From positions 31,191,359 through 31,255,358 of the forward strand of contig NC_034009.1 in NCBI RefSeq assembly GCF_000346465.2: 64,000 nucleotides of DNA, in the 5' to 3' direction. The notes under the pieces are model-generated. The model saw only the letters and a program-made list of their open reading frames with translations. It was not told the origin of the DNA and ran no database searches. Made by a program: the position numbers and the translations under genes. Numbering within the stretch: position 1 is the first letter of the stretch; every line of letters starts with the position of its first letter. Positions 1-11,254 of this stretch are shown piece by piece. The stretch comes from Prunus persica (taxonomy: Eukaryota > Streptophyta > Magnoliopsida > Rosales > Rosaceae).

Positions 1-309
1 GTTTGTTTGTGGGAATTTTCTGTGTATTCTTCTCCTTGTAGGAGGTCATATTTATAATACAACGAAACCTAAATAGGCAAGTAAATAATAAATTCCTAAA
101 TCTATTTGCAGTAGGAAATCAGAAATTAAAGTAAATCAATTACAATTATAATAGGAATTCTTGGTGTGTAAGGAAAGTAAGTCAATATCCACAAGTCACG
201 CCAACAATTTCTACTTAACCATACAATTTATCACTCAAATTTGCTACGAAGGGCAAAGCTGAATTATTGATGTATCTTCCAATATGGCCCGCTTGGTTTG
301 CAGTACTTT

Positions 310-570
310 TCATCTAGTGCAATTATTTGCTCCACCCATGCTGCTGGCATCGAGAAAGACCACAACTTTTGAGAATTGTTTGTCATATTTTGCACACCGC
401 CATGTCAAGTTTTGCATGAAAATCTCATGGCGGCCGCGGATCATTACCCCTTGGGGATTTGGCTGGTTGGATAGGAATGCCCCACCAGATGTTTCTTGAA
501 ATTGACTGAACAAAGGATGGGCAGTAGACTCGATCATGACCCGATTCAAGTTCATTAGTGGAGTACTCAC
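310..570 (-). other. Unrecognised open stretch, possible gene fragment
   Basis: An 86-codon open frame on the minus strand ends in a stop and has protein-like composition (it contains GGAFLSNQPNPQGVMIRGRH). I do not recognise the family. The frame begins right beside the MITE that starts near 571, so any upstream part would lie beyond that insertion. It could be the last exon of a broken gene or a chance frame. No splice sites or promoter are evident. Bases 1-309 show nothing I can name. Confidence 0.2.
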
Positions 571-1040
571 TCTGTGTTTTGGTTCATGGAAATGAATTGA
601 TGAGAAATCAATTTCTATATGTAGTTTTTCATGGAAAAGGAAATCGAAGATTTATTTTCTATGTTTGATATAATGTTGAAAAAATAACTAGAAAATATTA
701 TTTTATTTCATTTCCTATGTGTGGTTAGTGTATGAATTGAAAATACATTTTGTTTAGTTTTTCAATTATATCCCTAAATCAAAAATTATATATATATATA
801 TATATATTAAAAAGTGTAATTAATTTTGCCATGGTATTTTTAATTGTTAATTGTGGTAATTGGTCATAAAAAGTTGTATTTAATGCTTGTCTTGGTTTCC
901 CATGAGGATGGAAAATGAAACCCAACATAAATGGAAGGTTTTATTTTCCCCTCTATTTTTCCAAGCCTGGACTTACCAAACATGGGAAGGTAAATAATTT
1001 CTCATTCCCATGCTCCTTTCCCCATGAACCAAATGCAGTA
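571..1040. mobile_element. Tourist-like MITE, family 'MITE-A', near-complete copy
   Basis: The ends are inverted: TTTTGGTTCATGG at the left and CCCATGAACCAAA at the right. The interior is AT-rich, with a (TA)n tract at 788-808. The same family, with the same internal wording (for example TGGAAAATGAAA and CCTGGACTTACCAAACATG), sits split inside the MLP pseudogene at 8658-14406. No coding capacity is seen. The target duplication here is unclear, so the ends are good to about 5 bp. Confidence 0.6.
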
Positions 1041-1179
1041 AATACTAAGGTTTCTACTTTCTTAAAGTTCATTTGCTCGAAACTACCAGAAAAACCTAAT
1101 TGAGAAAACTCTAGCCTCCCTTAATTCTCTCTCTCAAACCTCTTTTGTTGTGTTCCGGGGAGTGGGGAGGAGGAAGCCA

Positions 1180-1197
1180 CTCCTCCTCCTCCTCCTC

Positions 1198-1259
<62 letters not shown>
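1180..1259. repeat. Compound microsatellite (CTC)n(CT)n
   Basis: About eight CTC units (1180-1203) run into about 28 CT units (1201-1258). It lies in the 5' UTR-like part of the LINE remnant. The long serine/leucine frames on + and the arginine/glutamate frame on - here are translations of the repeat, not genes. Confidence 0.9.
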
Positions 1260-1261
<2 letters not shown>

Positions 1262-1453
1262 TTACCTCTCCACTTATTTTCCCCTTCCCCATCTACTGGA
1301 TTTGGGGTTTTAATTGTGGGGAGGTTACTTGTGTCTAGATCTTCTTGGATTTGTGGTTTTGTTGGTCGCTGTTTTAGTTGTAAGGTGACTGTCTGCAATC
1401 TCAGTGATGTTCTCTATGTCCAAGGTGGTCACGACGTCTGTGGTGGTGATGGC

Positions 1454-2378
1454 TGATAAGTCCATAAATTTACACATTTATGTACTCTTTATACTTAGTT
1501 TTTGTAAGAGAATTTGATTGAAAAAGGACTTATTACTTTATTTTCTCAATTTTCAGCTTTCTGGAGCAAGTAATTGGTTTTCAACGAAAATATAACTTTT
1601 TGGTGGAGTTTTAGTATAAGACCAATTGGAAATGAAAGCTAAGATCTTGAAGATGATTGTGGAATTTTTCTAGAATTTTCGGAGCAACCAATGAGAGCAG
1701 TCTTTGAAGTTAAGTCAGCATAAATTGCAGTCCAGTCAAAACTATGTTGCTATGGAAGAATGATTATTTGAAGACTTTTTTTATTTTTTTTCTCAAGGCG
1801 TATGATATATGGCTGGAAAGATAAGAGAAAGACCTACAAGTTACATATTTATTTCCAATTTTCTTGGAGTATGAATGATTTCAAACGCGAGTGCAAACTA
1901 ATTAGTGTGTTATCCTAGTAAAAGTAAGAAGATGAGTGAATTACTTACCCATTTTGTACTTACCCATTTTGGATTTATGTTTTAATTAGATTTTTCTTTA
2001 TTTTTGGGCTGTTGTAAAAGCCCAGTTAGGGTAGGAACAGACGTGTGATGTTTTATTTAAGCATGAGAAACAACTTCTTTAGGAGGAAGCAAAGACTAGG
2101 AGAAATTGGAGATGCTGGAAGAGTACCGCAATTGGCTAAGGTTTATTGTTTCTTCCTTATGTTTTTGTTTATGTTGAATTCTATGATTATGTGTAACTAA
2201 TTTTCATTTGCTAGGGCATGATGTTGCCCTAGTATGATAATCTAGTTTTCTTATTTTACCTATCTATTGATTGCCGTTTGATGTTGGATTCTTAATTATT
2301 GTGCTTTGATTATCTTGATGTTTGATCACCATCTAGACTTTTAATTGAGTTAATCAAATGCAAATTAGAGTAAATACC
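1454..2378 (+). mobile_element. LTR fragment (family U), forward, first ~925 bp
   Basis: It begins TGATAAGTCCATAAATTTAC and matches, as reverse complement, the right part of the complete LTR at 2379-3909. It stops abruptly at AGTAAATACC, where the inverted LTR begins. No 5-bp target duplication joins this end (ATGGC) to the far end at 4898 (GGTTG), which points to recombination between copies and not one simple insertion. Confidence 0.7.
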
Positions 2379-3909
2379 TGAAAAATGGAGATTATAAAGA
2401 TTAGTCTGAACAAAATTATATTCGCAAGTGTACAAGGTCAATCGTAATATAGTATGGCAATTACGAGGTCATTCCCACGAGGATTGAGTTCAACTATCAA
2501 TTAGTCTAACCTAATTTACTTCACAAAATACTTTAACTACCCTAATTATATAAATAAGAAATTAAACACGTAGCATACTCATGTAAACACAAAAGGAATT
2601 TTTAAAAGAATGATTTAATTACCAACGAAATTAAAAGAAAAAACAAGTAGGAAGACAGGAAACACAAGAATGAGAAAGCCAAATTGATAGAAGCAATAGG
2701 ACAATGAATTCACCACTAGTAATCCGGTCTAGCCTTTTATTCACCTACCTATTAACTAACCATTTGATTTTGCCGCTTAGTTTTCCTTTTTCATGAATTA
2801 CCTATAGTATTTAGGCTAACTCGTATATTCCCACATACAATTCGCCTATGGTATTTAGGTCAAATATCAACACATAGAAACTCATGAAAATCAATGAAAA
2901 CCTCGAACAAACATGTAAACCCTAGGAGTATGGTATTTATCTTAGACGAATTACAAATCCTAATCACAAGAAGCAAACCTCAAATTAAGTATGGTATTTA
3001 CTCTAATTTGCATCCGATTAACTCAATTAAAAGTCTAGATGGTGATCAAGCATCAAGATAATCAACCAAGTTATTAAGCACAATGATTAAGAATCCAACA
3101 TCAAACGCCAATCAATAGATAGGTAAAATAAGAAAACTAGATTATCATACTAGGGCTACATTATGTCGTAGCAAAAGAAAATTAGTTAAACATAATCATA
3201 TGATTCGACATAAGCAAAAACATAAGTAAGAAACAATCAAACTTAACCAATTGTGGTACTCTTCCGGTGTCTCTAATTTCTCATAGTCTTTGCGTATCTC
3301 CTAAAGAATTGTTTCTCATGCTTAAATAAAACACCACATATCTATTCCTCCCTAGCTGGGCTTTTACAGCAACCCAAGAATAAAGAAAAACCTAATTAAA
3401 ACATAAATCCAAAATGGGTAAGTAATTGACTCCTCTTCCTACTGTGACTGGGATAACACGTCAGTTACTTTGCTCGCACGTTTGGGGTTGTTCCCCCTCC
3501 AAGAAAATTCAGGAAAAATATATAAATTGTAGATTTTTGTCTTATCTTTCTAGCTATATATTGCATGCCTTGAGAAAAAATTAGGAAAGTCTTCAAATAG
3601 TCATTCTTCCATAGCAGCACAGTTTTGACAGGATTGCATCTTATGATGACTTAACTTCAAAGACTGCTCTCATTGGCTGCTCCGAAAATTCTAGAAAAAT
3701 TCCACAATCATCTTCAAGATCTTAGCTTTCATCTAACTAGTCTCGTACTAAAACTCCACCAAAAAGTCGTATTTCCGTTAAAAACAAATTACTTGCTCTG
3801 GAAAACTGAAAAATTGAGAAAATAAAGTAATAAGTCCTTTTTAATTCAAATTCTCCTACAAAAACTAAGTATAAAGAGTACATAAATGTGTAAATTTATG
3901 GACTTATCA
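2379..3909 (-). mobile_element. Complete solo-type LTR (family U), inverted, 1531 bp
   Basis: On the minus strand it runs TGATAAGTCC...CATTTTTCA, with standard TG/CA ends. Both flanking sequences belong to the same LTR family in the opposite orientation. The flanks (ATACC and CTAGA) do not form a target duplication. The motif GCAAGTGTACAAGG near its left end also occurs, diverged, in the solo LTR beginning at 38897, so the two families may be related. No internal retrotransposon domain accompanies it. Confidence 0.7.
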
Positions 3910-4898
3910 CTAGAAGAAATTGGAGATGCAAGAAGAGTACCGCAATTGGCTAAGGTTTATTGTTTCTTCCTTATGTTTTTGTTTTTGTTGAATTCTATGA
4001 TTATGTGTAATTAATTTTCTTTTGCTAGGGCATGATGTTGCCCTAGTATGATAATCTAGTTTTCTTATTTTACCTATATATTGATTGCCGTTTGATGTTG
4101 GATTCTTAATCATTGTGCTTAATAAATTTTCTTTTGCTAGGGCATGATGTTGCCCTAGTATGATAATCTAGTTTTCTTATTTTACCTATCTATTGATTGC
4201 CATTTGATGTTGGATTCTTAATCATTGTGCTTAATAACTTGATTAATTATCTTGATGCTTGATCATCATCTAGACTTTTAATTGAGTTAATCATATGCAA
4301 ATTAGAGTAAATACCATGCTTAATTTGAGGCTTGCTTCTTGTGATTAGGATTTGTAATTCGTCTAGGGTAAACACCATACTCCTAGGGTTTACATGCTTG
4401 TTGGAGGTTTTCACTAATTTTAATGAGTTTCTATGTGTTGATATTTGACCTAAATATCATAGGCGAATTGCATGTAGGAATATTAGAGTTAGCCTAAATA
4501 CCATAGGTAATTTATGAAAAAGGAAAACTAAGTGGCGACATCAAATGGTTAGTTAATAGGTAGGTGAATAAAAGGCTAGATCGGATTACTAGTGGTGAAT
4601 TCATTGTCCTAGTGCTTTTATCAATTTGAATTTCTCATCCTTGTGTTTCGTGACTTTCTACTTATTTTGTCTTTTAATTTCATTGTTAATTAAATCATTT
4701 TGTCAAAAACTCCTTTTGTGTTTACGTGAGTTTGTTATGCATTTAATTTCTTATTTATATAATTAGAGTAGTTAAAGTATTTTGTGAAGTAAATTAGGTT
4801 AGACTAATTGGAAGTTGAACTCAATCCTCGTGGGGATGACCTCAGATTTGCCAGTATAATTTGTGTTTAGACTAATCTTTATAATCTCTATTTTTTCA
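3910..4898 (+). mobile_element. LTR fragment (family U), forward, 3' two-thirds
   Basis: It corresponds to the LTR from about position 640 to its CA end, so it repeats about 285 bp already present at 2095-2378. It ends TTTTTTCA and is followed by LINE 3' UTR-like DNA. It contains an exact-period tandem duplication of 112 bp (4013-4124 and 4125-4236). Confidence 0.65.
4013..4236. repeat. 112-bp tandem duplication inside the LTR
   Basis: Both units start AATTTTCTTTTGCTAGGGCA and end near TTGTGCTTAATAA. They differ at only a few bases. The other LTR copies in the window have one unit. Confidence 0.85.
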
Positions 4899-5344
4899 GG
4901 TTGTCTAAAATTCACAACAGTGGCAACAACGGTGGTTTTTGGTTGTTTGTTTGTAGTTTTTTTATTTTGTAATAATCGCATCAACTCCTTGTGAGTTGGG
5001 TGTCTAATTATTTTCTAATCTCTACTTGTACTTTGTACTTGTGAGAGTTAAAAGTTGTAGTTGTATTGGTGTGATTCATGCCTACTTTGTTCAGGCATTC
5101 GGCTTTTATGCTAAAATTTATCTGGCCTTTTGTGGTCAGTATCTAAATTAATCCTATATAGTTACTATGCTTTCATATTTGTATTACCTCTTTGTGGGCA
5201 TTTGTATTTGGCCTTGTGTGGCTTATGGTCTTTGTGCTTAATTTATGAATACAATTATCATGTTTCTCTCAAAAAAAAAGTTCATTAGCTCGAATATTAA
5301 TTGACTGGTATACTATTATAGATAAATTAATAATAATAATAAAT

Positions 5345-5455
5345 CTACAAGAGGCTTGTAGCTTAAGTGGTTAAGAGTTCCTATACCTGAGGTCCTATAT
5401 TCGATTTCCCATGTTCCAATATCGCTTGTATAATAAAATAAAAAACTATTATTGG
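5345..5455 (+). mobile_element. Possible tRNA-derived SINE head
   Basis: TGTAGCTTAAGTGGTTAAGAG resembles a pol III A box. About 30 bp later, GGTCCTATATTCGATTTCC resembles a B box. The sequence then runs into A-rich DNA (AATAAAATAAAAAAC). This is the layout of plant tRNA-related SINEs. No target duplication was found and the B box is imperfect. Confidence 0.4.
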
Positions 5456-5622
5456 TAGATATGCCATGTGCAAGATGCATATTCACATGTGTGTCCTTCC
5501 TTTTGCCACACTTGATTATCATTTCAAAACGTTGTTATAGTGCTAGCCACATAAAGTTGATGGCAATTAATTCCATCCAACTGCCTTCGTAGAGATAGAA
5601 TGTTATAATTGGCCTGGGCACT

Positions 5623-5630
5623 CTATATAA
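5623..5630 (+). promoter_or_regulatory. TATA box of MLP gene 1
   Basis: CTATATAA lies 96 bp before the ATG at 5726, which fits a start site near 5655 and a 5' UTR of about 70 nt. The stretch 5295-5620 otherwise shows only the possible SINE. Confidence 0.6.
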
Positions 5631-5725
5631 GAAATGGAAGCCAAACCTAGCTAATAGCAGCACACCACCGGTCCACGGGCATATTCAGACAGAGAGCATA
5701 TGTAATAATACTTTGCTTAAAGAAA

Positions 5726-6536
5726 ATGGCTTTGAGTGGAGGTGGTAATAATAATAGTTACAAGCTGGAGACTGTGGAGGCTGAGGTAGAGATCAAATCC
5801 AACGCTGACAAATTGTACAAGGTCTTCAGCAACCAGCACCACGCCTTTCCCAAGGCCTCCTCTGATCATGTACACGATGTTGTAGTTCATGAAGGTGACT
5901 GGGAAACTTCTGGTTCCATCAAGCTTTGGACATACACCGCAGGTAATAAGTCCAACCGCGACGTAATGACGCCAACACATATGTTGATTTTACTTTTTAA
6001 TTCTCAATTTTTCAAATTGTATAACTTTTACTGTGTTTACTCGTTGCAAATGAAATATTTAGTTGGAATGTTTTTTTTTTTTTCTTTTTGCATATATTCA
6101 TGGTTTGACATTAGGAGTGGACACGGTCCAGATTGGATCGGTTTCACTTCAAAACCACAGCTGAACCAATAACAATATAATAATTTAGTTTGATTCAATT
6201 TTAACAAAAATCATGAAGAAAACCGAACTGTCTACTTACTTTCTCTTCTGCGTGGCCTCGTGTGTAGATGGAAATGTTGAGATCTTCAAGGAAAAGGTGG
6301 AAATAGATGAAGCAAACAAGTGGGTCAGTTTTACCGCTTTGGAGGGACATGTGCTGGAGCAATACAGAAGCTATAAGATCATTTTTCAGGTCACTCCAAA
6401 AAGTGGAGGAGGAGGTCTGGTGAAAATTACTATACATTATGGAAAACTTAATGACAACGATCCACCTCCACATAAGTATCTTCGCTTTGCGATCAATGTT
6501 GTTCATGATATGGATGCCCATCTTCTTAAAGAATAA
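5726..6536 (+). CDS. MLP-like protein 1 (Bet v 1 superfamily), 2 exons, 161 aa
   Basis: Exons are 5726-5942 and 6268-6536. The intron (325 bp) opens with GTAATA after phase 1 of a split Gly/Asp codon and closes TGTGTAG. The product has the MLP/RRP layout: a beta-strand start (VEAEVEIKSNADKLYKVF, residues 17-34), the HEGDWETSGSIKLW turn (55-68) at the exon 1 end, then DGNVEIFKEKVE, the VLEQYRSYK segment and the C-terminal helix ending DMDAHLLKE. At 161 aa it is slightly longer than the usual 150-155 because of a GGGNNNS insert after the start. The family folds as a small cytosolic protein with a hydrophobic pocket that binds small ligands. The ligand here cannot be read from sequence. All splice sites and the frame are intact. 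It is the first of a tandem array of six related copies. Confidence 0.9.
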
Positions 6537-7433
6537 ACGTACCAACCAAGATTAATATATATTATATATATAAAGAAGAATAAAAAAGTTTATTAATTAG
6601 AAACTATGAATGATATTATTATATTGAGAGCTAGCTAGCTAGCCTTGTTCTTCATCGTTTCCGTGTGTATCTTGAATTTTATGGTCAAGCATGAATTGGA
6701 TTATTGGATGTATTAGTGTTATCTTGCTTGTGTGAGCAAGTTTCACATGGATAATCTTCCAGATTAATAAATTGCTCTATTGTATTGTGTTAGTACTCTT
6801 AAATGCGCGTAGTTAATTACATGGGGTTCATGATTGAAATGGGGCTGGGCTGAATTGAAGTTTTAAACTAACCTCCCTAGACACTAATTAATTCTTACTT
6901 TAATGCTTGAATTGGAGCAAAATTAAATCCTAGTTTGAAAACCTGAAATGTAAATAAAATTAGAAGAAAAAGACGAGGGATGAATACAAACAAAACAAAC
7001 AAAAAAGGCCCCATTAAAGAAAGAAAAAAGGAAAGAAAAGAATGAGAGTGGGACCCCACCATGAGAGGGAATGAATTTGAAGTTTGTCAAATTTGGGAAT
7101 TAATGCGTGTGCTAAAAATTATATAAAATTCTAAAATGACTGAATTTATATTTTTATCATTTTAATTTTTGGCAATTGATGATTTCAGTGTTTGAATTTA
7201 TGTATATCAAATTTTATAAATGGCTCTATAGAAATTGTGAAATGATGTTTATTTTGGTGTAAATTAAATTCGAGAATTTGATGTCCTAATTTTCATGATT
7301 TTTTTATGCGCATCATTAAATAGATTCCGCTCCTAAGTTGCCAAACAAGGGAATTGTTAATTTCTTCTCTTAAATTTCCGAATTTTAGCTAAATTTTGAG
7401 TTATTTTTCTTCATCCAAATAAAGGGTTAGGAT
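6537..7433. other. Intergenic, no feature seen
   Basis: This is AT-rich 3' flank of MLP gene 1 and 3' flank of the phosphatase gene. I see no gene, tRNA or clear transposon end. Confidence 0.5.
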
Positions 7434-8087
<654 letters not shown>

Positions 8088-8138
8088 CTAAGCGATATTA
8101 TTTGCTTGATTTGACGGAGTGATTGCACAGTTTGAATG

Positions 8139-8149
8139 TATTTATATGC
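8139..8149 (-). promoter_or_regulatory. TATA box for the phosphatase gene
   Basis: Read on the minus strand, GCATATAAATAC lies about 55 bp before the ATG at 8087. If used, the 5' UTR would be only about 25-30 nt. A retrocopy with a usable TATA box must have gained or landed near it. Confidence 0.5.
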
Positions 8150-8281
8150 GAACTAACTAACAATGAGCCAATTTAGTTTCTAAACGAACTAACTAAATCC
8201 TTAACTGATTAGAATTCCTAGAACTCGAACGTTGTCATACTGTTTTATTATGCTTCTAGGAGAGGAAGGAGCTCTTGGAAT

Positions 8282-8310
8282 TTTTTTGTTTTTTTTTTTT
8301 TTTTTTTTAA
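8282..8310. repeat. Poly-T tract
   Basis: A T-rich run (T7 G T20+) ends in AAA. It lies on the 5' side of the minus-strand phosphatase gene, so it is not that gene's retro-poly-A tail. It could be the tail of another insertion. Bases 8311-8537 hold nothing else I can name. Confidence 0.6.
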
Positions 8311-8537
8311 ACTACTAAATTTCAAACTTCGTGTTTGTTGTAAAAACGGAGATACGGTAAAAAGCGAAGTGGATTTAGTTACAAGTTTTTCCCAAGCTGA
8401 AGGAGGAAGAAAGGGTAATCAATATGTAATTTATTAGTAGGTGTAGCAGGGCATTTTTGAAATAGTCAAAATAATATAAAGTAAATAAACAAACAACAAA
8501 GTATATATTATATTAGGATGAGCATCACAAAAATAAG

Positions 8538-8657
8538 ATGCGAAAAGCTACCTTTTCCGAGGAGTAAACTGAAGCCATAGACGACGAAACTCATTCGGTG
8601 ACTTTTACAGTCCTTGATCATGAAGGAAACCCTCTGGATCATTACAAGAGCTTCAAG
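8538..8657 (+). pseudogene. MLP pseudogene, exon 2, 5' part
   Basis: After an AG at 8536-8537 the sequence follows MLP exon 2: EAIDDETHSVTFTVLDHEG then DHYKSFK, ending at AAG 8655-8657. The opening codons are out of frame, and an in-frame TAA stands where paralogues have a Lys/Val codon just before TEAID. No exon 1 is found upstream. The rest of the exon resumes at 14410 after a 5.75 kb nested insertion. Confidence 0.85.
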
Positions 8658-9686
8658 GCCCTTGTTTGGTTCACGGAATGAATTTGAGGGAAAATTATTT
8701 ATTATGTCATGTCCCAAGGGATGGAAAATGAAATATTCATTTCTCATGTTTGATAATGCTGGGAAAGTAACCGGGAAATATCACTTTATTTCATTTCTCA
8801 TATTTGTTTTGAGTATGAATGGAAAACAAAGTTTATATAAATTTTCAATTATACTCATATTAAATCAAATAAAAAAGAATTCATTTAATGATATATTGTA
8901 ACAGTCCCGATCTCTTGAACCACAGGAGTCCAAGAGATTGTGACACTATGACATTTTACTATTTGCGCGACGAAATCAATTTCGTCATGCAAAAAACATT
9001 TCAGTCACACAAAATTTAGCGGGACAGAAACTTCATCGCACAAAATCCGTCACGCAAAGATCGTGAAGAAAGATTTTGTCGACAAATATTATTGCTTGGT
9101 CGCAAAAACTTGAGCGACGGTTGACCTTCGTCCCACAAAAAATTTCGAGACGAAACAGTTTTTTGTTGCACAAAACTTTGCACGACGATTAAACCTTCGT
9201 CGCAATAACAGAGCACGACGGTGGCCATGTGTCGCACTAAAATGCAAGGACGAGGAAAAACGTCGTGCCTCAAACATTTGCACGATGAAGTGTTTGGAGC
9301 GATGAAAATCCCTTAGTCGCATTTCAATTTTCGCGCGACGAAATATTTCGTCGCACAAAAGTAAAATAATTTTTTTCCAAATTTATTTTTCCGTTTTTTA
9401 TTTTTGTAAAAAGTGAATTGCCGACGAAAAGTATTTCATGGAGCAAAAAATAAATATTATTTTTTAAAATTGATTTTGACCTTTTTTTTGTTTTGATTTT
9501 TTTTTTGGGTTACATTTTGACGGTTTTTTTATTTTGTAAAAAAAATAAATTTGGTTTTTTTTTTTGGTAATAAAATAAAATTGCAATAAAAAAAATATAA
9601 TGAAGAGAAAAAAATATTTGTAAAAATAATATAAATGTATTCAGTACTAGAGCAATGTTTCAAATGTAATTAAAAAAAGGAAAAAA

Positions 9687-11254
9687 CTAATCAAAAAGAA
9701 TTTGAAAATCAACGTGGTCGTCTTCCAAATGCAACTCGGCCACCTCTGCCGTCAAAGTAGTCACCTGATTGTTTGACTGCGATGATGAACGGGCTCTAGA
9801 TTCCCGTCGTCGAGCATTCTCCATCCCTCGACAATATGTCCCTAGCCTCCACCCGAGAGTATGATCCAAGGTCTCGGTTAGGATATGAAACCCTGCATTC
9901 TGTGGAGGATCCACAAACTCGAGCGGAGTATTGGGAGGAAATTGGGAGGCGGACTCCTGAAGAACCAACTGGCTCTTCTCCATTATTGTCGTCTGTTTAA
10001 CATAACATAAAATATTAATTAAAACATTCATATAATAACCATGAAACATGAATGCGTAAGATAATAATTAAAAATAAAGAATACTTACATAAAGGGACTC
10101 AGCCAACTCATTCCGAGGTCGAACATAAACGTCGCCAAAGACGTCGATCTCAGGGAATTTGGACCCCCCCCCCCCCCCCTCGAATTGAACAACAGAAGAA
10201 AAATGTTAGTACGAAAAAAAATAAATTAATATTAATGACAAATTAAAAATTGAATATAAAAGATTTTATTATTATCCGCCGCGGCGCATCCATCCTATAT
10301 GAGAAGGGCCTGGAACCTAAATGGTGGAGAAGAGTCTTCTTGTTCCTATTGCCCTTATTTGCTTGGGCCTTCTTTTGTTATACAAAAAATGAACGTATTA
10401 GTTGAAAGTGAAAGGAAATATAAAATATAAAATAAACATTAATAAGAAACATATAATAATTTTGAATTTAATATTAAAAAAATACCACATAATTGGCCTC
10501 CTGAAAATGACCGCAGAGCCACGCCCAACTATCCTCCCACCCTTCAAGCTCCTGCGGGCAACCCTCATGAAGAGCGACTTGCAGATCATCAAATGCCCGA
10601 AAATGGTGGTGCAAGTCACTCTTCCGTTGCTTGTACCTCTCAGCGAAGAGTTTGCTGATGTACGCCAATGACTCCTCGTCGAGGTTTTCTAAATTGTAGT
10701 TGGCCTGCAATAAATAAATTACATACATTAAGTAACATAAATATATAAAGTTTGAAGGAAAATCAATTAAAAGATAGGATACATACCGACATCTGTTCGC
10801 GCACCTCCATCCTCGTCTCGTCAGGCATGACCTTCCAAGACTTCAATTTCACCGGGCAATGGGTCCGAACCACGTGACCAATGTCGTGGGCCAATGAGCT
10901 ATGCAATTTCGCCGTTGGTGCAGCCCGATGCCGCTCGTCATATCCGATGTTGATACGACTGTTGGTCATCCAGGTGACCTTTGCTGTCTTCAACTACTGA
11001 CAAGGCCCCTGGGTGTTCTTCTTGGCTGCAAAGAAATATAAAATCAAAGTTAAATAAAAAATTCTACTATAAAATATTGGTCCAAAACAGCTACAGTTCA
11101 AGGAAATCTTTACCTGGTTGTGACCCCGACGCACCCGTACAGTCTGTTGAGGTTGTGTAGGTCGTGCTGGGGGGGCGATGACGACGCCTGGCGTTAACAA
11201 GTTGCCCCACGGATGATGCTGATGACGCCGGCTTAAGGGAGCCCCTAGGACCAA
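9687..11254 (-). pseudogene. TNPA-like CACTA gene (Transposase_24/Ptta type), broken
   Basis: Several minus-strand frames, read from high to low coordinates, make up this gene. They are a Pro-rich start (10994-11254), the segment with TWMTNSRINIGYDERHR and KLKSWKVMPDETR (10763-10993), the segment with EESLAYISKLFAERYKQRK and GWEDSWAWLCGHF (10474-10728), and a C-terminal piece ending in a Glu/Leu-rich coiled-coil-like tail (9687-10049). These are recognisable blocks of the plant En/Spm accessory transposase domain. The frames are separated by AT-rich stretches that may be introns, so it is either a multi-exon gene or a frameshifted one. A poly-C tract (10164-10178) lies in the last interval. 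Confidence 0.65.

Larger units (their letters stand above)
1064..5294 (+). mobile_element. LINE remnant bracketed by 18-bp target duplication, later filled by LTRs
   Basis: Bases 1064-1081 and 5277-5294 are direct repeats (AAAGTTCATT[T/A]GCTCGAA) with one mismatch. The right copy follows a short poly-A run (CTCAAAAAAAAAG). A long, variable target duplication with a terminal A-tail is the mark of target-primed LINE or SINE insertion. LINE-derived DNA is about 1082-1453 (5' UTR-like, pyrimidine-rich) and 4899-5276 (3' UTR-like, ending TTTATGAATACAA...A-tail). No ORF2 remains. The interior is replaced by LTR sequence. Calling it a LINE rests on the duplication and tail, not on a protein match. 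Confidence 0.6.

Noticed and set aside
1111..1456. Long Ser/Leu frames on + and Arg/Glu frame on - across 1111-1456
   Set aside because: They are translations of the (CTC)n(CT)n microsatellite; no start context, domain or splice support.
5345..5455. A functional tRNA gene
   Set aside because: Box-A/B-like words are present, but no cloverleaf with paired acceptor stem could be drawn; kept only as a possible SINE head.
5717..5980. Minus-strand 87-codon frame over MLP gene 1 exon 1
   Set aside because: Antisense shadow of a well-supported MLP exon. The same applies to the minus frames over the exons at 6201-6545, 21878-22141 and 26996-27313.
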